A stretch of 64,000 bases of DNA from Moorena sp. SIOASIH (GCF_010671925.1 NZ_JAAHIH010000007.1:248001-312000); one strand, 5' to 3'; positions 19,415 to 28,596 are shown, numbered from the stretch's first letter. Numbers and translations are program-made. Notes: generated from the letters alone by a model not told the origin.

Positions 19415-20694
19415 ATTTTGCTGAAAGGATGCAAGTTTTGGAACTAACAGGACATAATCTGGATATTGTTCCGGGTAAGCATATCGAACTCGATCTTCAG
19501 ACTGATAGTCTTATGCACCAATCCTTGTCTGTGGTTGGTTACGAGTCGAGTCCAAAACAAGGTTCTGAGTCTGTTAATCCCGAACAAATATTTAGCAAAA
19601 ACTTTGGATTTCCTTATGTTATGGCTGTTTCTCAAGGGAGATTAGCTGAGGCAATTTTAAGCCATGCTATTATCCGAAATGGTCACTATATTCCCGGGAG
19701 TGCTCTGTTTCCCACCACTAGAATTCATCAAGAACGTAATGGTGGAACATCTGTGGAAGTGATGTGTAGCGAGTCTCTAGACATAACTAGCTCATATCCT
19801 TTCAAAGGAAACATTGATGTCAACGCTCTCGAACGGGCGATTAACACTTATCATTCCACTTGGATTCCCTATATTTGCATTGAGCCTTGTAACAATGCTG
19901 TTGGTGGACATCCCATGTCTCTGGAGAATATGCGCTCGGTTGCTGAGTTAGCTCGTCATTATCAGATTCCTATATATTTGGATGCCTGTCGAATTGTCGA
20001 TAATGCCTTAATGATTCAGGAGCGAGAGCTAGGATATCAAAATACTCCTGTCGATGAAATTATCCGTGAATTCTGCTCCTATGCAGAGGGTTGTACCATG
20101 AGTGCCACTAAAGATTTTCCCACTCCCATCGGCGGCTTTCTGGCAGTGCGAGACCCCAAGTTATTTCATCGTTGTCTGGATTACTTAATACTTTTTGGTG
20201 CTGGTTTAAGTTGCAATGGCAAAGAAATTATCGCCCGTGCTATAATTGACATGGATAGAGTTTATTCCTTGGTTCGCCGACGAATCAATCTTGTCAAAAA
20301 ACTGCACTCTACTCTAGAAAATCACCAAAATTTGGTTCAACCGGCTGGAGGACATGGAGTATTTATTAATATCAGTGCCGAGGATTTGGACATTCCCGAT
20401 ACTCATCACCCAGCCCAAGCTTTTCTGTATCAACTGTTCAAAGATTATGGGATTCGCGGTTCTCTTAATCCTAGCTCTCCAACTCAGATAGCCAATAAGA
20501 TCTGCTTAGTTCGTTTTGCTATACCGATTTTAGGACTAGAAGAGCAGGCGATTGATAAAACTGCTGATGGTATTTCTAATCTTTTAACAGCCAAAAATAC
20601 CATTCAAGGGCTAAAGCTTGTTGACAAGGGTTCGGGTTTAACGGGATTTTTGAGAGCCCAGTATCAACCTATGGATCGAGTTAGCATTAATTAG
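19411..20694 (+). CDS. Tryptophanase/tyrosine phenol-lyase-type PLP enzyme (beta-eliminating lyase)
   Basis: A 427-residue fold-type I PLP enzyme. The segment EGCTMSATKDFPTPIGGF aligns with the active-site region of tryptophanase and tyrosine phenol-lyase, placing the Schiff-base lysine at K234. IYLDACRIVDNA supplies the pyridine-binding Asp (D191) and Arg (R194). The C-terminal PAGGHGVFI matches the family. Known relatives cleave the C-beta bond of Trp, Tyr or Cys-like substrates, giving pyruvate, ammonia and the leaving group (indole, phenol or a thiol). It is about 40 residues shorter than E. coli TnaA and the start overlaps the ThiF-like gene by four bases. Given the adjacent GST, a C-S lyase role is attractive, though substrate residues cannot be judged by eye. 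Confidence 0.85.
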   Translation: MNFAERMQVLELTGHNLDIVPGKHIELDLQTDSLMHQSLSVVGYESSPKQGSESVNPEQIFSKNFGFPYVMAVSQGRLAEAILSHAIIRNGHYIPGSALFPTTRIHQERNGGTSVEVMCSESLDITSSYPFKGNIDVNALERAINTYHSTWIPYICIEPCNNAVGGHPMSLENMRSVAELARHYQIPIYLDACRIVDNALMIQERELGYQNTPVDEIIREFCSYAEGCTMSATKDFPTPIGGFLAVRDPKLFHRCLDYLILFGAGLSCNGKEIIARAIIDMDRVYSLVRRRINLVKKLHSTLENHQNLVQPAGGHGVFINISAEDLDIPDTHHPAQAFLYQLFKDYGIRGSLNPSSPTQIANKICLVRFAIPILGLEEQAIDKTADGISNLLTAKNTIQGLKLVDKGSGLTGFLRAQYQPMDRVSIN

Positions 20695-20706
20695 TTGTGT
20701 TTGAAT

Positions 20707-21393
20707 ATGATCGATCTCTATTTCTGGCCTACACCGAATGGTTATAAACCCTTAATCTTTCTTGAAGAAACTGGGCTGCCATACCAAATCAAACCTATAA
20801 ATATCCTGCGAGGAGATCAATTTAAACCCGATTTTTTGGCGATCGCACCCAATAACCGCATCCCGGCGATCGTTGATGATGCCCCTGCTGAGAGAAATCA
20901 ACCCTTTGCTTTGTTTGAATCGGGAAGTATTCTCATCTATCTCGCAGAGAAAACCGGTCAATTTTTATCATCGAATTTACGGACTCGCCACCAAACCATT
21001 CAATGGCTGATGTGGCAAATGGGTGGAATTGGTCCAATGATGGGACAGGCGAATCATTTTACTCGATACGCTCCAGAAGATATTCCTTATGGCAAAAAAC
21101 GCTATGTCAACGAATTCAAGAGGTTGTTAGGGGTAATGGAAAAACAATTGAGGGATAGAGACTATCTGACAGAGGATTATTCGATTGCAGATATGGCTTG
21201 CTATCCTTGGATCGCCTTTTCACACCTCATTAATGTTCAGCTTGCTGATTTTCCTAAAGTTGCCAAGTGGGTCGAGCGGATTGCCGAACGTCCAGCCGTC
21301 AAACGAGCCTACCAAGTGGGTGAACCTATTCAAGGTGATTACCAAATGGATGAGGAGGCACGTCGCTTACTATTTGACATCAAGCCCAAGTGA
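20707..21393 (+). CDS. Glutathione S-transferase
   Basis: About 228 residues from the ATG at 20707 (MIDLYFWPTPNGYKPLIFLE), which I prefer to the TTG at 20695 because it gives the usual GST start. The N-terminal thioredoxin-like domain includes NNRIPAIVDD (cis-Pro) and LFESGSILIYLAEK, the glutathione-binding ES pair. The C-terminal helical domain has YSIADMACYPWI, the N-capping box. It resembles the YfcG/GstB-like bacterial class. It starts 12 bp after the PLP lyase gene, so the two are probably co-transcribed. Confidence 0.9.
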   Translation: MIDLYFWPTPNGYKPLIFLEETGLPYQIKPINILRGDQFKPDFLAIAPNNRIPAIVDDAPAERNQPFALFESGSILIYLAEKTGQFLSSNLRTRHQTIQWLMWQMGGIGPMMGQANHFTRYAPEDIPYGKKRYVNEFKRLLGVMEKQLRDRDYLTEDYSIADMACYPWIAFSHLINVQLADFPKVAKWVERIAERPAVKRAYQVGEPIQGDYQMDEEARRLLFDIKPK

Positions 21394-21563
21394 GGGAATT
21401 TAGGAGTGTAGAAGTTTAGCAGGATAAAATCACTCAAACAATTGTAAATGAGTTTTTAGCTGTACTTCTACACTTCTTAGTCCACAAAGTTTTGGGATTA
21501 CTTGTCATCCTGTTAGCCGTCCATACAAATTAATTTGAATCTAACCATAGGATAAATAATGCC

Positions 21564-22316
21564 ATGATTACCGTAGAAAAAACCAAAATCTATCAAAACG
21601 AATACCAAAAAAAAGCTGAATTAGCACGTCAACAGTTTGCCGCAAGAGATGTGGTTAAGGAGCTATTCACACAAGAAGTTGAGCCTAAACTTCTGAAACT
21701 ATTTATGATTCATTGGAGTGCTTTGAGTGCGGGTTTGACTGAACCAATCCCTGTATACTTAGAACGTGCTGGAGAAAGATGTCAAAACATGGACTTTCAG
21801 GAGATGGCAAAGTTTTTCTACGAGCATGAAGAAGAAGAAGACGGTCATGAAAACTGGGCGATCGAAGATGTGGAAGAACTTGTTGCCATTTGGAATCAGG
21901 AAGAGCCTAACTGTCAGCTAGATGCTCAAGAGTTACTTGCTAAGAAGATCAGTCCGGCTGTGAAACGTTATCATCAGTTGCACGAGCGGGTTATTGAAGG
22001 TGATTCCCCCTGGGCAGAATTGGCAATTGATGTGGAGATCGAACTGCTCTCGACGACCTACGGACCTATTCTAGTGAAAAAATGGGTTGATTGTATGGGA
22101 CAAGCCTCTTTATCTAAGGTTAGTTTTCTGCATAAACACGTCCTTGCTGATGTGGGGCATACCGATACCAATTTTGAAGTTGTTGACAAGTTTATTTCCG
22201 ATCATCCTGAATCTGTAGATACTTTAGTAGAAACGGCAACTGACGCTCTTAATGTTTATGCTGACTTTCTTGAGGATGCCATGACCTATGCGAAACAGGT
22301 ATATGCCCGTATGTAA
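21564..22316 (+). CDS. Haem-oxygenase-like diiron oxidase (HDO/TenA-fold) candidate
   Basis: 250 residues, all helical. The iron-containing redox enzyme family signature is visible: an acidic/His helix around residues 87-98 (YEHEEEEDGHENW, with H95), a mid helix with VEIELLSTTYGP (E158/E160 region), and a late helix FLHKHVLADVGHTD with His at 190, 192 and 199. Characterised HDOs use a labile diiron site for N-oxygenation, desaturation or C-C cleavage on amino acids or fatty acids and are common in small natural-product clusters. The 170-bp gap upstream leaves room for its own promoter. The exact ligand set needs a structural model. Confidence 0.75.
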   Translation: MITVEKTKIYQNEYQKKAELARQQFAARDVVKELFTQEVEPKLLKLFMIHWSALSAGLTEPIPVYLERAGERCQNMDFQEMAKFFYEHEEEEDGHENWAIEDVEELVAIWNQEEPNCQLDAQELLAKKISPAVKRYHQLHERVIEGDSPWAELAIDVEIELLSTTYGPILVKKWVDCMGQASLSKVSFLHKHVLADVGHTDTNFEVVDKFISDHPESVDTLVETATDALNVYADFLEDAMTYAKQVYARM

Positions 22317-22442
22317 AGGTATAAATCCTAGGATTTACGCACTCAGCTATTGGTGAAGAATGAGTGTGGGATGTGGGGGCGTAATGCTTGCTCCCACGAT
22401 CGGTAGATAAGGATTTTATGTTTTACTATGAGAGATTAAACT

Positions 22443-23519
22443 ATGAGCAAAACCTGTCAAAAATGCTTGTTGAGTACACAAGTCGAAGGAGTCAACTTAG
22501 ATACCCACGGAGTATGTAACTTCTGCCGAGAGTGGGAAAGCCAAGGCAAAGACGATCTTCAAAAAGAAAGAGAACGAGCTTTACGACAGCAAGACCTAGA
22601 AAAAACATTGAGAAATCCTTCGGGAGAAGGGGAATACGACTGTATTTTGTCTTTTAGTGGCGGTAAAGATAGTTGCTATCTACTTTATAAACTGGTGAAA
22701 GATTACAATCTACGGGTTCTGGCTTACACCAGCGACTTTGATATTCCCCCGAATACTTGGGATAATATCCGTCGTACAGTGAAGCATCTCAATGTCGATC
22801 ATTACGTAGCAACTCCTTCAAAGGAACTTTATCGGCGATTCATTCGCTATCTTTTATGTAACCAAAATAAACGCGGTGCTGTTCATACGGTTTGCTATTT
22901 TTGGTTAGATATCAGAGAAGGAGACATTCTCCGCTTGGCAATTGAAAAGAACATCCCTTTGATTATCACCGGGTATTCTCCAGGCCAACCGGATCCAGAG
23001 CGTATGCTTTACGAAATGCCTCAAGAACGAATAAGGGAAGACTGGACTCCCTACGAATTGTTTGAAAATGGTTTATTTGAAGATTCTGATAAATCTCTAT
23101 TCTGGAATCCTAATATATATGGAAAAAATGCCAAATTTCCTCGCATTATCGCTCCCTTTCATGCTTGGAATTACAATCAAGAAGAGGTGATGGAACGAGT
23201 TGTGGAATTGGGTTTAGCTAAAAATCGTTGGTATGTGAATCCAGTTCTAAGCAACTTTACTTTGAATTGGCTTTTGATTTATTCCGATCTAAAAAACTTG
23301 GGCTACAATCCCTATAAGCCTGAGTTTTCCCAGTTAATCCGCGAAGGAAAAGCTCGACGCTCCCTATGGCGGTTTCTCTTCTCCCTCATTGATTTTATGG
23401 CACAAAATAAAATCTTGTTAGGACGACACGTTACTCGCTCGTTACAGTGGCTGGACTTAAAGCCAGAGCAGCTTTGCATCAAAGAGACCGAAACTCGGAA
23501 GCTTGCCAAAATTGTTTGA
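22443..23519 (+). CDS. PP-loop ATPase of the N-acetyl sugar amidotransferase (WbpG-like) family
   Basis: 358 residues. The N-terminus carries two Cys pairs, CQKC (residues 5-8) and CNFC (25-28), a likely zinc or Fe-S knuckle. The PP-loop SGGKDS at 72-77 binds ATP, and LRVLAYTSDFDIPPNTWDNI follows as in the WbpG/ExsB-related family. Relatives activate a carbonyl by adenylation for amidation or thiolation. In O-antigen loci WbpG works with HisH/HisF-type partners that provide ammonia; none is present here, and no sugar genes surround it. In this setting a role in amide, amidine or thioamide formation in a small molecule is possible but unproven. Last gene of the co-directional run. Confidence 0.8.
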   Translation: MSKTCQKCLLSTQVEGVNLDTHGVCNFCREWESQGKDDLQKERERALRQQDLEKTLRNPSGEGEYDCILSFSGGKDSCYLLYKLVKDYNLRVLAYTSDFDIPPNTWDNIRRTVKHLNVDHYVATPSKELYRRFIRYLLCNQNKRGAVHTVCYFWLDIREGDILRLAIEKNIPLIITGYSPGQPDPERMLYEMPQERIREDWTPYELFENGLFEDSDKSLFWNPNIYGKNAKFPRIIAPFHAWNYNQEEVMERVVELGLAKNRWYVNPVLSNFTLNWLLIYSDLKNLGYNPYKPEFSQLIREGKARRSLWRFLFSLIDFMAQNKILLGRHVTRSLQWLDLKPEQLCIKETETRKLAKIV

Positions 23520-23638
23520 TTTAGTAGTCTCTCAAGGGAGAAATGAAGGATAGTTTATAAACAATGGTACTCAATAAAATTAATCCGGAATATTTCTCTA
23601 TACCAGGTGAATGTTTAAATCTATAAAATCCGGAAAAT

Positions 23639-23720
23639 GGTAGTGGTATACAAGTAGTGATTTTAGCTTCCGAAACCTTGACCAGACCATAGCAAAATCA
23701 CTACATCTTTACCACTATCC
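23639..23720. mobile_element. 82-bp palindromic MITE (GGTAGTGGTA ... TTACCACTATCC)
   Basis: The left part GGTAGTGGTATACAAGTAGT and the right part pair over about 30 bases, including GTAGTGATTTT with AAAATCACTAC. The sequence ATCCGGAAAAT abuts the element on the left and is repeated at its right edge, suggesting a target duplication or an end repeat. A second copy at 48.18-48.65 kb is split by other sequence. It lies in the 331-bp gap before the PEP-CTERM genes. Confidence 0.75.
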
Positions 23721-23850
23721 GGAAAATTTAACTTATAATATAAAATCCGTTTATTATAGGTTATTTCCCTAAATATTTAAATCAAGTATAGGCAATAATT
23801 TTGATTGTTTTGAATATAATTTTATTAAACATGATTTGGTGTAACTTATT

Positions 23851-24627
23851 ATGTCAATGGAGGAATTAATGAAAAATAAGCTTCTTAGTTCAATGGCAAC
23901 CATCCCACTCATTGTGGCTGGCATAGTAACAGGAACTAATGTGGCAAATGGAGCTACATTGGGAAGTCGTATTGAGTTTTCTGGCTATGTCTTTGGCAGC
24001 CTTAACCAGATGGATTATATTGATTTATCAGCTTCTCCTCTGGCACCATCTCCTAATGTTTTGGGGAATTTTCAAGTTAATGATGCTACTGGTTCTTTTG
24101 CCCCGGCACTTACAAATCCTTCACGACTAGGGACAATCCGGGATTTTACTGAGGGGAATACATCGGGAATAATTAATCAAACTGGTCCAGTTTTAGATAG
24201 TTCTGATCATCCAGCTTTTTACATATCGGACTTTATTCGTCTTAACGTTCCTGGCTTGGTTAACTTCACGTTTCAGTTAGAAACTGTCGATCGAACTGTT
24301 GGCATCGATCCTAATTCTCCTAATCCCGCCGATCCTTTAATTACTGGAATATCCGGCACCTTGACCGGCACACTAACTGACTTGATAACTAATGAAGTTC
24401 AAGCCGCAGTAGGAACTTTTGTGCCCAACTTTCCTGCGGGGATCACGATAAGTCAATTTACTCCTGACAACTTCCTAGGTCCAGCCTCTTTCAACGGCTC
24501 CCTTGAAGTTGTATCTGCGCCTACATCCATACCTGAACCTAGAACCAATGCTGGCTTGGCTCTATTTGGATTCCTTGGTCTAGGCTATATGGTCAAGCTT
24601 TCAAGCTGGAAAAATTTGAAAATCTAA
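23851..24627 (+). CDS. PEP-CTERM exoprotein, tandem copy A
   Basis: 258 residues with an N-terminal signal peptide (MKNKLLSSMATIPLIVAGIV, ending ANGA). The C-terminus carries a PEP-CTERM sorting tail: IPEP, then a hydrophobic stretch (GLALFGFLGLGYMV) and basic residues. Such proteins are processed by exosortase and delivered to the envelope or extracellular matrix. The central domain is not one I recognise. It is about 70-80% similar by eye to copy B directly downstream. The true start may be the second ATG (residue 7, MKNK), which matches copy B. Confidence 0.8.
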   Translation: MSMEELMKNKLLSSMATIPLIVAGIVTGTNVANGATLGSRIEFSGYVFGSLNQMDYIDLSASPLAPSPNVLGNFQVNDATGSFAPALTNPSRLGTIRDFTEGNTSGIINQTGPVLDSSDHPAFYISDFIRLNVPGLVNFTFQLETVDRTVGIDPNSPNPADPLITGISGTLTGTLTDLITNEVQAAVGTFVPNFPAGITISQFTPDNFLGPASFNGSLEVVSAPTSIPEPRTNAGLALFGFLGLGYMVKLSSWKNLKI

Positions 24628-24677
24628 ATTAATCAATTGTTGATTAGAAATTATCAAGTGTCAATTAATAACCAATA

Positions 24678-25460
24678 ATGGAGAATCTGATGAAAAATAA
24701 TTTTCTTAGTTCAATCGCAACCATCCCACTAATGGTAGCTGGTGTAGTAGCAGGAACTAATGTAGCAAATGGAGCAACATTGGGAAGTCGTATTGATTTT
24801 TATGGCTTTGTCTTTGGCAGTTCCAATCAGTTTGATTATATTGACTATTCTACTTCTCCTCTGGCACCATCTCCTAATGTTTTGGGGAATTTTAAAGTTA
24901 ATGATGCTACTGGCTCTTTCGCCCCAGTACTCGCAAATCCTTCACAACTAGGAACAATTCGCGATGTCCACCAAGGTATCTCATCTGGATTAATTACACA
25001 ATCAGGCCCGTTGTTTGATGGCTCTGACGATCCAAGTTTATATGTCAGTGACTTTATCAGTCTGACGATTCCTAATTTAGTTGACTTCTCATTTGATTTA
25101 AAAACTGTTGATCGAACTGTTGCCATCGATCCTAACTCTCCTAATCCCTTAAATCCTTTTATCCTCAGTATTTCATCTATCCTGACCGGCACACTAACGG
25201 ATTTCATAACTAATGAAGTTCAAGAGGCTGTAGTTACTTTTGATCCCAATGTTCCTTCTGGCATTCCTATCAGTCTATTAACTCCTGATACTTTCCTTGG
25301 GCCAATTGTTTATAATGCTTCCCTTGAAGTTGTTTCTAAATCTGTTCCTGAACCGGATTTTAATGGAAGTTTAGTTTTACTTGGGGGACTTGGTTTCAGC
25401 TTTATTTTGTCTAAGGGCAAAAGTTATACCAAATTAAACCATGTTGGCGACAGATCCTAG
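24678..25460 (+). CDS. PEP-CTERM exoprotein, tandem copy B
   Basis: 260 residues, a tandem duplicate of the preceding gene 50 bp downstream. Shared blocks include ATLGSRI, SPLAPSPNVLGNF and VDRTV-IDPNSPNP. It has a signal peptide and a C-terminal VPEP tail followed by SLVLLGGLGFSFIL and a basic end. The longer hydrophilic end (SYTKLNHVGDRS) is somewhat unusual for a PEP-CTERM tail. Function is unknown; presumably an envelope or matrix protein. Confidence 0.8.
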   Translation: MENLMKNNFLSSIATIPLMVAGVVAGTNVANGATLGSRIDFYGFVFGSSNQFDYIDYSTSPLAPSPNVLGNFKVNDATGSFAPVLANPSQLGTIRDVHQGISSGLITQSGPLFDGSDDPSLYVSDFISLTIPNLVDFSFDLKTVDRTVAIDPNSPNPLNPFILSISSILTGTLTDFITNEVQEAVVTFDPNVPSGIPISLLTPDTFLGPIVYNASLEVVSKSVPEPDFNGSLVLLGGLGFSFILSKGKSYTKLNHVGDRS

Positions 25461-25567
25461 GAGTAGTTGGGATTGACTAATCCAGGGTAAATGCATTTTA
25501 TTTTGACCTACTTGGGATAAGATTGATACGATCAGTATTTTTGCTTATTAATTTGGAAATCTTTGTT

Positions 25568-25648
25568 AGGTGCGCTTGACCCGTAATTAAATTCGCCACG
25601 GGTCGCACCTCTTGATGCAGTCGCTCATGGAGAGGGGCTGCATCGCTT
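25568..25648. repeat. Two adjacent hairpins after the PEP-CTERM pair
   Basis: First hairpin: AGGTGCGCTTGACCCGT pairs with ACGGGTCGCACCT (25568-25610). Second: TTGATGCAGTCGCTCATG with GGCTGCATCGCTT (25612-25648). The second belongs to a small palindrome family also present at 50.55 and 54.66 kb. The first could terminate transcription, though no T-run follows. The rest of 25461-25946 holds no recognisable gene. Confidence 0.65.
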
Positions 25649-25946
25649 CTGAGTAAAGCTTATAGAATTTAAATGCCAAAGCCGCTGTTAGCTACTCGCC
25701 CTTACAGAATCAATTGGTATTAATTTATTTTTACCGGTCTACCGAAGTTGCTATGTAATTTTTTTTTTAAAATAATTAAAAATAATTAGTATAATCACGC
25801 TTGGGCATAAATTTTAGTTTTTGATAGAATGATTTGTTATACATCAACCGGCTGATATGACTTAGTGCGCATTTCAGCAGTTTTCTGCATACTAGGTTCG
25901 GTAGAGCCATTTTTCCTTAAACTTGATTTTGATAATTGAAACGCTT

Positions 25947-26744
25947 ATGTCACAGGATTTGTCTGATTTTGAACCGCTTGAATTGACTTTCGATAATGAA
26001 ACTCGCACTGTTTTTCGCAAAGGTCAAGGGCCTGCGGTAATTCTTATGCACGAGATTCCTGGCATTCATCCTGGAGTTATTCGGTTAGCCAATGCTTTTT
26101 GTGATGCTGGTTTATCGGTTTGGTTGCCTTCCCTATTGGGTAAACCGGGTAAAGAAGTTAGTGTCCCTTACATTGCAACATCTTTAGCTCGTGCTTGTGT
26201 GATGCGCGAGTTTACTGTACTGGCAACTAGTAAAAACAGTCCTGTAACCTCTTGGCTAAGACTTTTGGCTCGATATGCTCATGAACAATGTGGAGGCCCG
26301 GGGGTGGGAGCAATGGGGATGTGTCTCACAGGAGGTTTTGCTTTGGCCATGATGATAGAAGAAACTGTGTTAGCACCAGTGGTTTGCAATCCTTCACTAC
26401 CATTCGCCCTAACACCAGCTCGCCAATCGGCTCTTGGCCTTGATCAGGATACCCTCCAGCAAGCGAAAAGGAGGAGTGCCACAGAAGACATCTGCCTACT
26501 TGGTCTGCGATTTACCAATGATATCTTTGTTCCATCTGAGCGGTTTCAGAGACTCCGCGAGGAGTTCGGATCTAACTTTCTAGCCATCGAAATCGATTCG
26601 TCTGTTGGCAATTGCCACGGCATTAATCCTATAGCTCATTCAGTATTAGGTGTGCATTATGTCGATCAACCAGGTCATCCAACCGTAGTAGCAGAGTCTA
26701 AAACTGTTGCTTTCATTAGAGATCGTTTGATGGCGGAAATCTAG
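25947..26744 (+). CDS. Dienelactone-hydrolase-family alpha/beta hydrolase
   Basis: About 265 residues from ATG 25947 (the upstream TTG at 25923 is less likely). The Cys nucleophile elbow GMCLTGGFAL replaces the Ser elbow, as in dienelactone hydrolases. VILMHEIPGIHPGVIRLA holds the family-typical strand-and-Glu segment, and a terminal GHPTVV supplies a candidate His. It is cytoplasmic; the substrate is unknown. It lies downstream of the putative biosynthetic cluster on the same strand but is separated by the PEP-CTERM genes and 480 bp, so membership is uncertain. Confidence 0.8.
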   Translation: MSQDLSDFEPLELTFDNETRTVFRKGQGPAVILMHEIPGIHPGVIRLANAFCDAGLSVWLPSLLGKPGKEVSVPYIATSLARACVMREFTVLATSKNSPVTSWLRLLARYAHEQCGGPGVGAMGMCLTGGFALAMMIEETVLAPVVCNPSLPFALTPARQSALGLDQDTLQQAKRRSATEDICLLGLRFTNDIFVPSERFQRLREEFGSNFLAIEIDSSVGNCHGINPIAHSVLGVHYVDQPGHPTVVAESKTVAFIRDRLMAEI

Positions 26745-27155
26745 GGTTGGTGTAATCAGAGGCAACCTACTTCTGAAACCCTTGCTATGCAATAGGGTAA
26801 TCTCAACTATTTTGTATAAATTTTACTTGACAAATTAGACGTTAAAGCTGTGAGTGCTCGCACTAGACAACCTGTTGGCAATCAAGGAAACTGCATAAAG
26901 ATTGAACCCGTCTGTTTCAGATTCTCTCAACTGAAGTTACCCCGTGGATTGGCCTTGCTTAATAATGGAATGATTTTAAGAGTTTTGTGGAATCGGCATC
27001 TTGCATGGAATGGAAATTTTGCGTGGAATAAGCATCTTGCCTGGAATATCCACTTTAAGTTTAATAGTTACTTTATATAAAACCGGTACTTTGAGTGGAA
27101 TGAGCATCTTTCCCGTTCCTTAGATTTTCGGGCAGGCAGGATGCCCACCCTACTT
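26745..27155. other. Non-coding gap with degenerate TGGAAT/CATCTTGC repeats
   Basis: Bases 26986-27115 repeat short TGGAAT and GCATCTTGC units every 24-30 bases, with spacing that drifts. An open frame across it (26850-27080) translates to low-complexity AWNKHLAWN and is probably not a gene. The end of the gap is the 3' side of the kinase gene. Confidence 0.5.
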
Positions 27156-28145
27156 CTATTCATTCCTTTTTTGAGCAACGCCAGATAGAAATGCTTCCAC
27201 CTCAGCTAATGTAGGTTGAGCTGCGATCGCACCAGGCTTGAGAGTCGTCAGTGCGCCTACTGCACTGGCATAGGTAACCACATCTTTGGCAACGGTTGGA
27301 TCACTCAGACTGGACCGGTCACGGTGGCATAGTTGATAAATAATGCCGCCAGTAAAGCCATCCCCGGCACCGGTTGTATCCTGGACTGCTACAGAAAATG
27401 CTGGTAATTTACCTTCGTTTCCTCCCAGATAGTAGGCGCAGCCTCTTTCCCCGGCTGTGACTAATACCCCTTTGACCTTATCCAACCGTTGTGCGATCGC
27501 TTTTGGATCAGCAGTGCCAAACAAAAACTCTCCCTCCTCATCAGTCAGTTTCAGGAAGTCCGCTTGCTGGATAAAGTCTTGAATGATTTCAATGGCAATC
27601 TTGGCATCATTCCAAAAGACCGGTCGCCAGTTAACATCTATAAAGATAGAGACCTGGTGTTGTTGTGCTAACTTAACTGCTTGGTTAATTGCTGCCTTAC
27701 TGTCGGGATAGGCTAATTCCAGAGTCCCCAATACCAGAAACTTCGCTTCCTTAAATAGTTCAGTAGGCAAGTGATCCCCTTGAAGTCGTGTATCAGCGAA
27801 TTCTGTGGTATCGATATCACCAAATCCAGCAAAACTGCGATCGCCTGACGCATCTCGCACTACATAGACGATCCGTGTCGGAGCTGTACCATGACGCTGT
27901 ACTCCCGTACCATCGACACCAACATCCTTTAACAACTCTACCAGTATGTCTCCTGGCTGATCTTGACCAATACAACCGATAAATGCAGTGGGTATACCCA
28001 GCTTTACTAAAGCACAAGCAGTATTCGCTGGTGCGCCACCGGGATAGTCTGTCCAAGACTCCACCTGTTCTAGGGGTTTTCCTGGCTGATTAGACAAACG
28101 GTCAAACAACATTTCACCAGCACAGATCACCTGGGGACTTGTCAT
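27156..28145 (-). CDS. PfkB-family carbohydrate kinase (probable fructokinase)
   Basis: A 329-residue ribokinase-fold sugar kinase. The N-terminal PGGAPANTACALVKLG is the substrate-binding glycine motif. DTTGAGDGFTGG carries the catalytic Asp and the anion hole. ICAGEMLFDRL and the overall length fit cyanobacterial fructokinases that phosphorylate free fructose with ATP, but exact sugar preference is inferred. It stands alone, converging on the dienelactone-hydrolase gene. The stretch upstream (28146-28900) is repeat-rich and not obviously an operon leader. Confidence 0.9.
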   Translation of the reverse strand: MTSPQVICAGEMLFDRLSNQPGKPLEQVESWTDYPGGAPANTACALVKLGIPTAFIGCIGQDQPGDILVELLKDVGVDGTGVQRHGTAPTRIVYVVRDASGDRSFAGFGDIDTTEFADTRLQGDHLPTELFKEAKFLVLGTLELAYPDSKAAINQAVKLAQQHQVSIFIDVNWRPVFWNDAKIAIEIIQDFIQQADFLKLTDEEGEFLFGTADPKAIAQRLDKVKGVLVTAGERGCAYYLGGNEGKLPAFSVAVQDTTGAGDGFTGGIIYQLCHRDRSSLSDPTVAKDVVTYASAVGALTTLKPGAIAAQPTLAEVEAFLSGVAQKRNE

Positions 28146-28252
28146 GAGGCTATTCCTTACCTACCAAACGCAATTGAACAGTGATTCGGGCAGTCTATCG
28201 CCCATCTTCTCACAAGGAAGTGGCGCGCAAGTATTTCACCCAAACTGAAATC

Positions 28253-28475
28253 GTAAGCATTCAGCCGTCAGCCGTCAGCCGTCAGCCTTGTGGCACAGGC
28301 TTTGGCCTTTGGCCACGCTGTGCGAACGACGCTGTGAGGTAACTCAGCATTATTCCAATGCTTACTTGTTTTATTCCAAAGCTGATAGCTGATAGCTGAT
28401 AGCTGAACGCGCACGCGTGCGCGTAGCGCTAATCGCTGTTCGCTGATAGCTGATAGCTGATAGCTGAATGCTTAC
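28253..28475. repeat. GTAAGCATT/AATGCTTAC interspersed element
   Basis: Begins GTAAGCATTCAGCCGTCAGCC and ends GCTGAATGCTTAC. The core has GCACGCGTGCGCGTAGCGC and heptamer arms of GTCAGCC and AGCTGAT type. It includes the phrase AACTCAGCATTATTCCAATG shared with the 10.2-kb copy. Confidence 0.8.
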
Positions 28476-28596
28476 CTGAAATCAAATTATACTGTAGGTT
28501 TATTATTATCTTCTGAGTAATTAACATAAGCGGGATTATCGGTATTTTAGTTCCCCTGTTTACAGAATAGTTTTAAGCAATAGTTTTGACTCTGTT

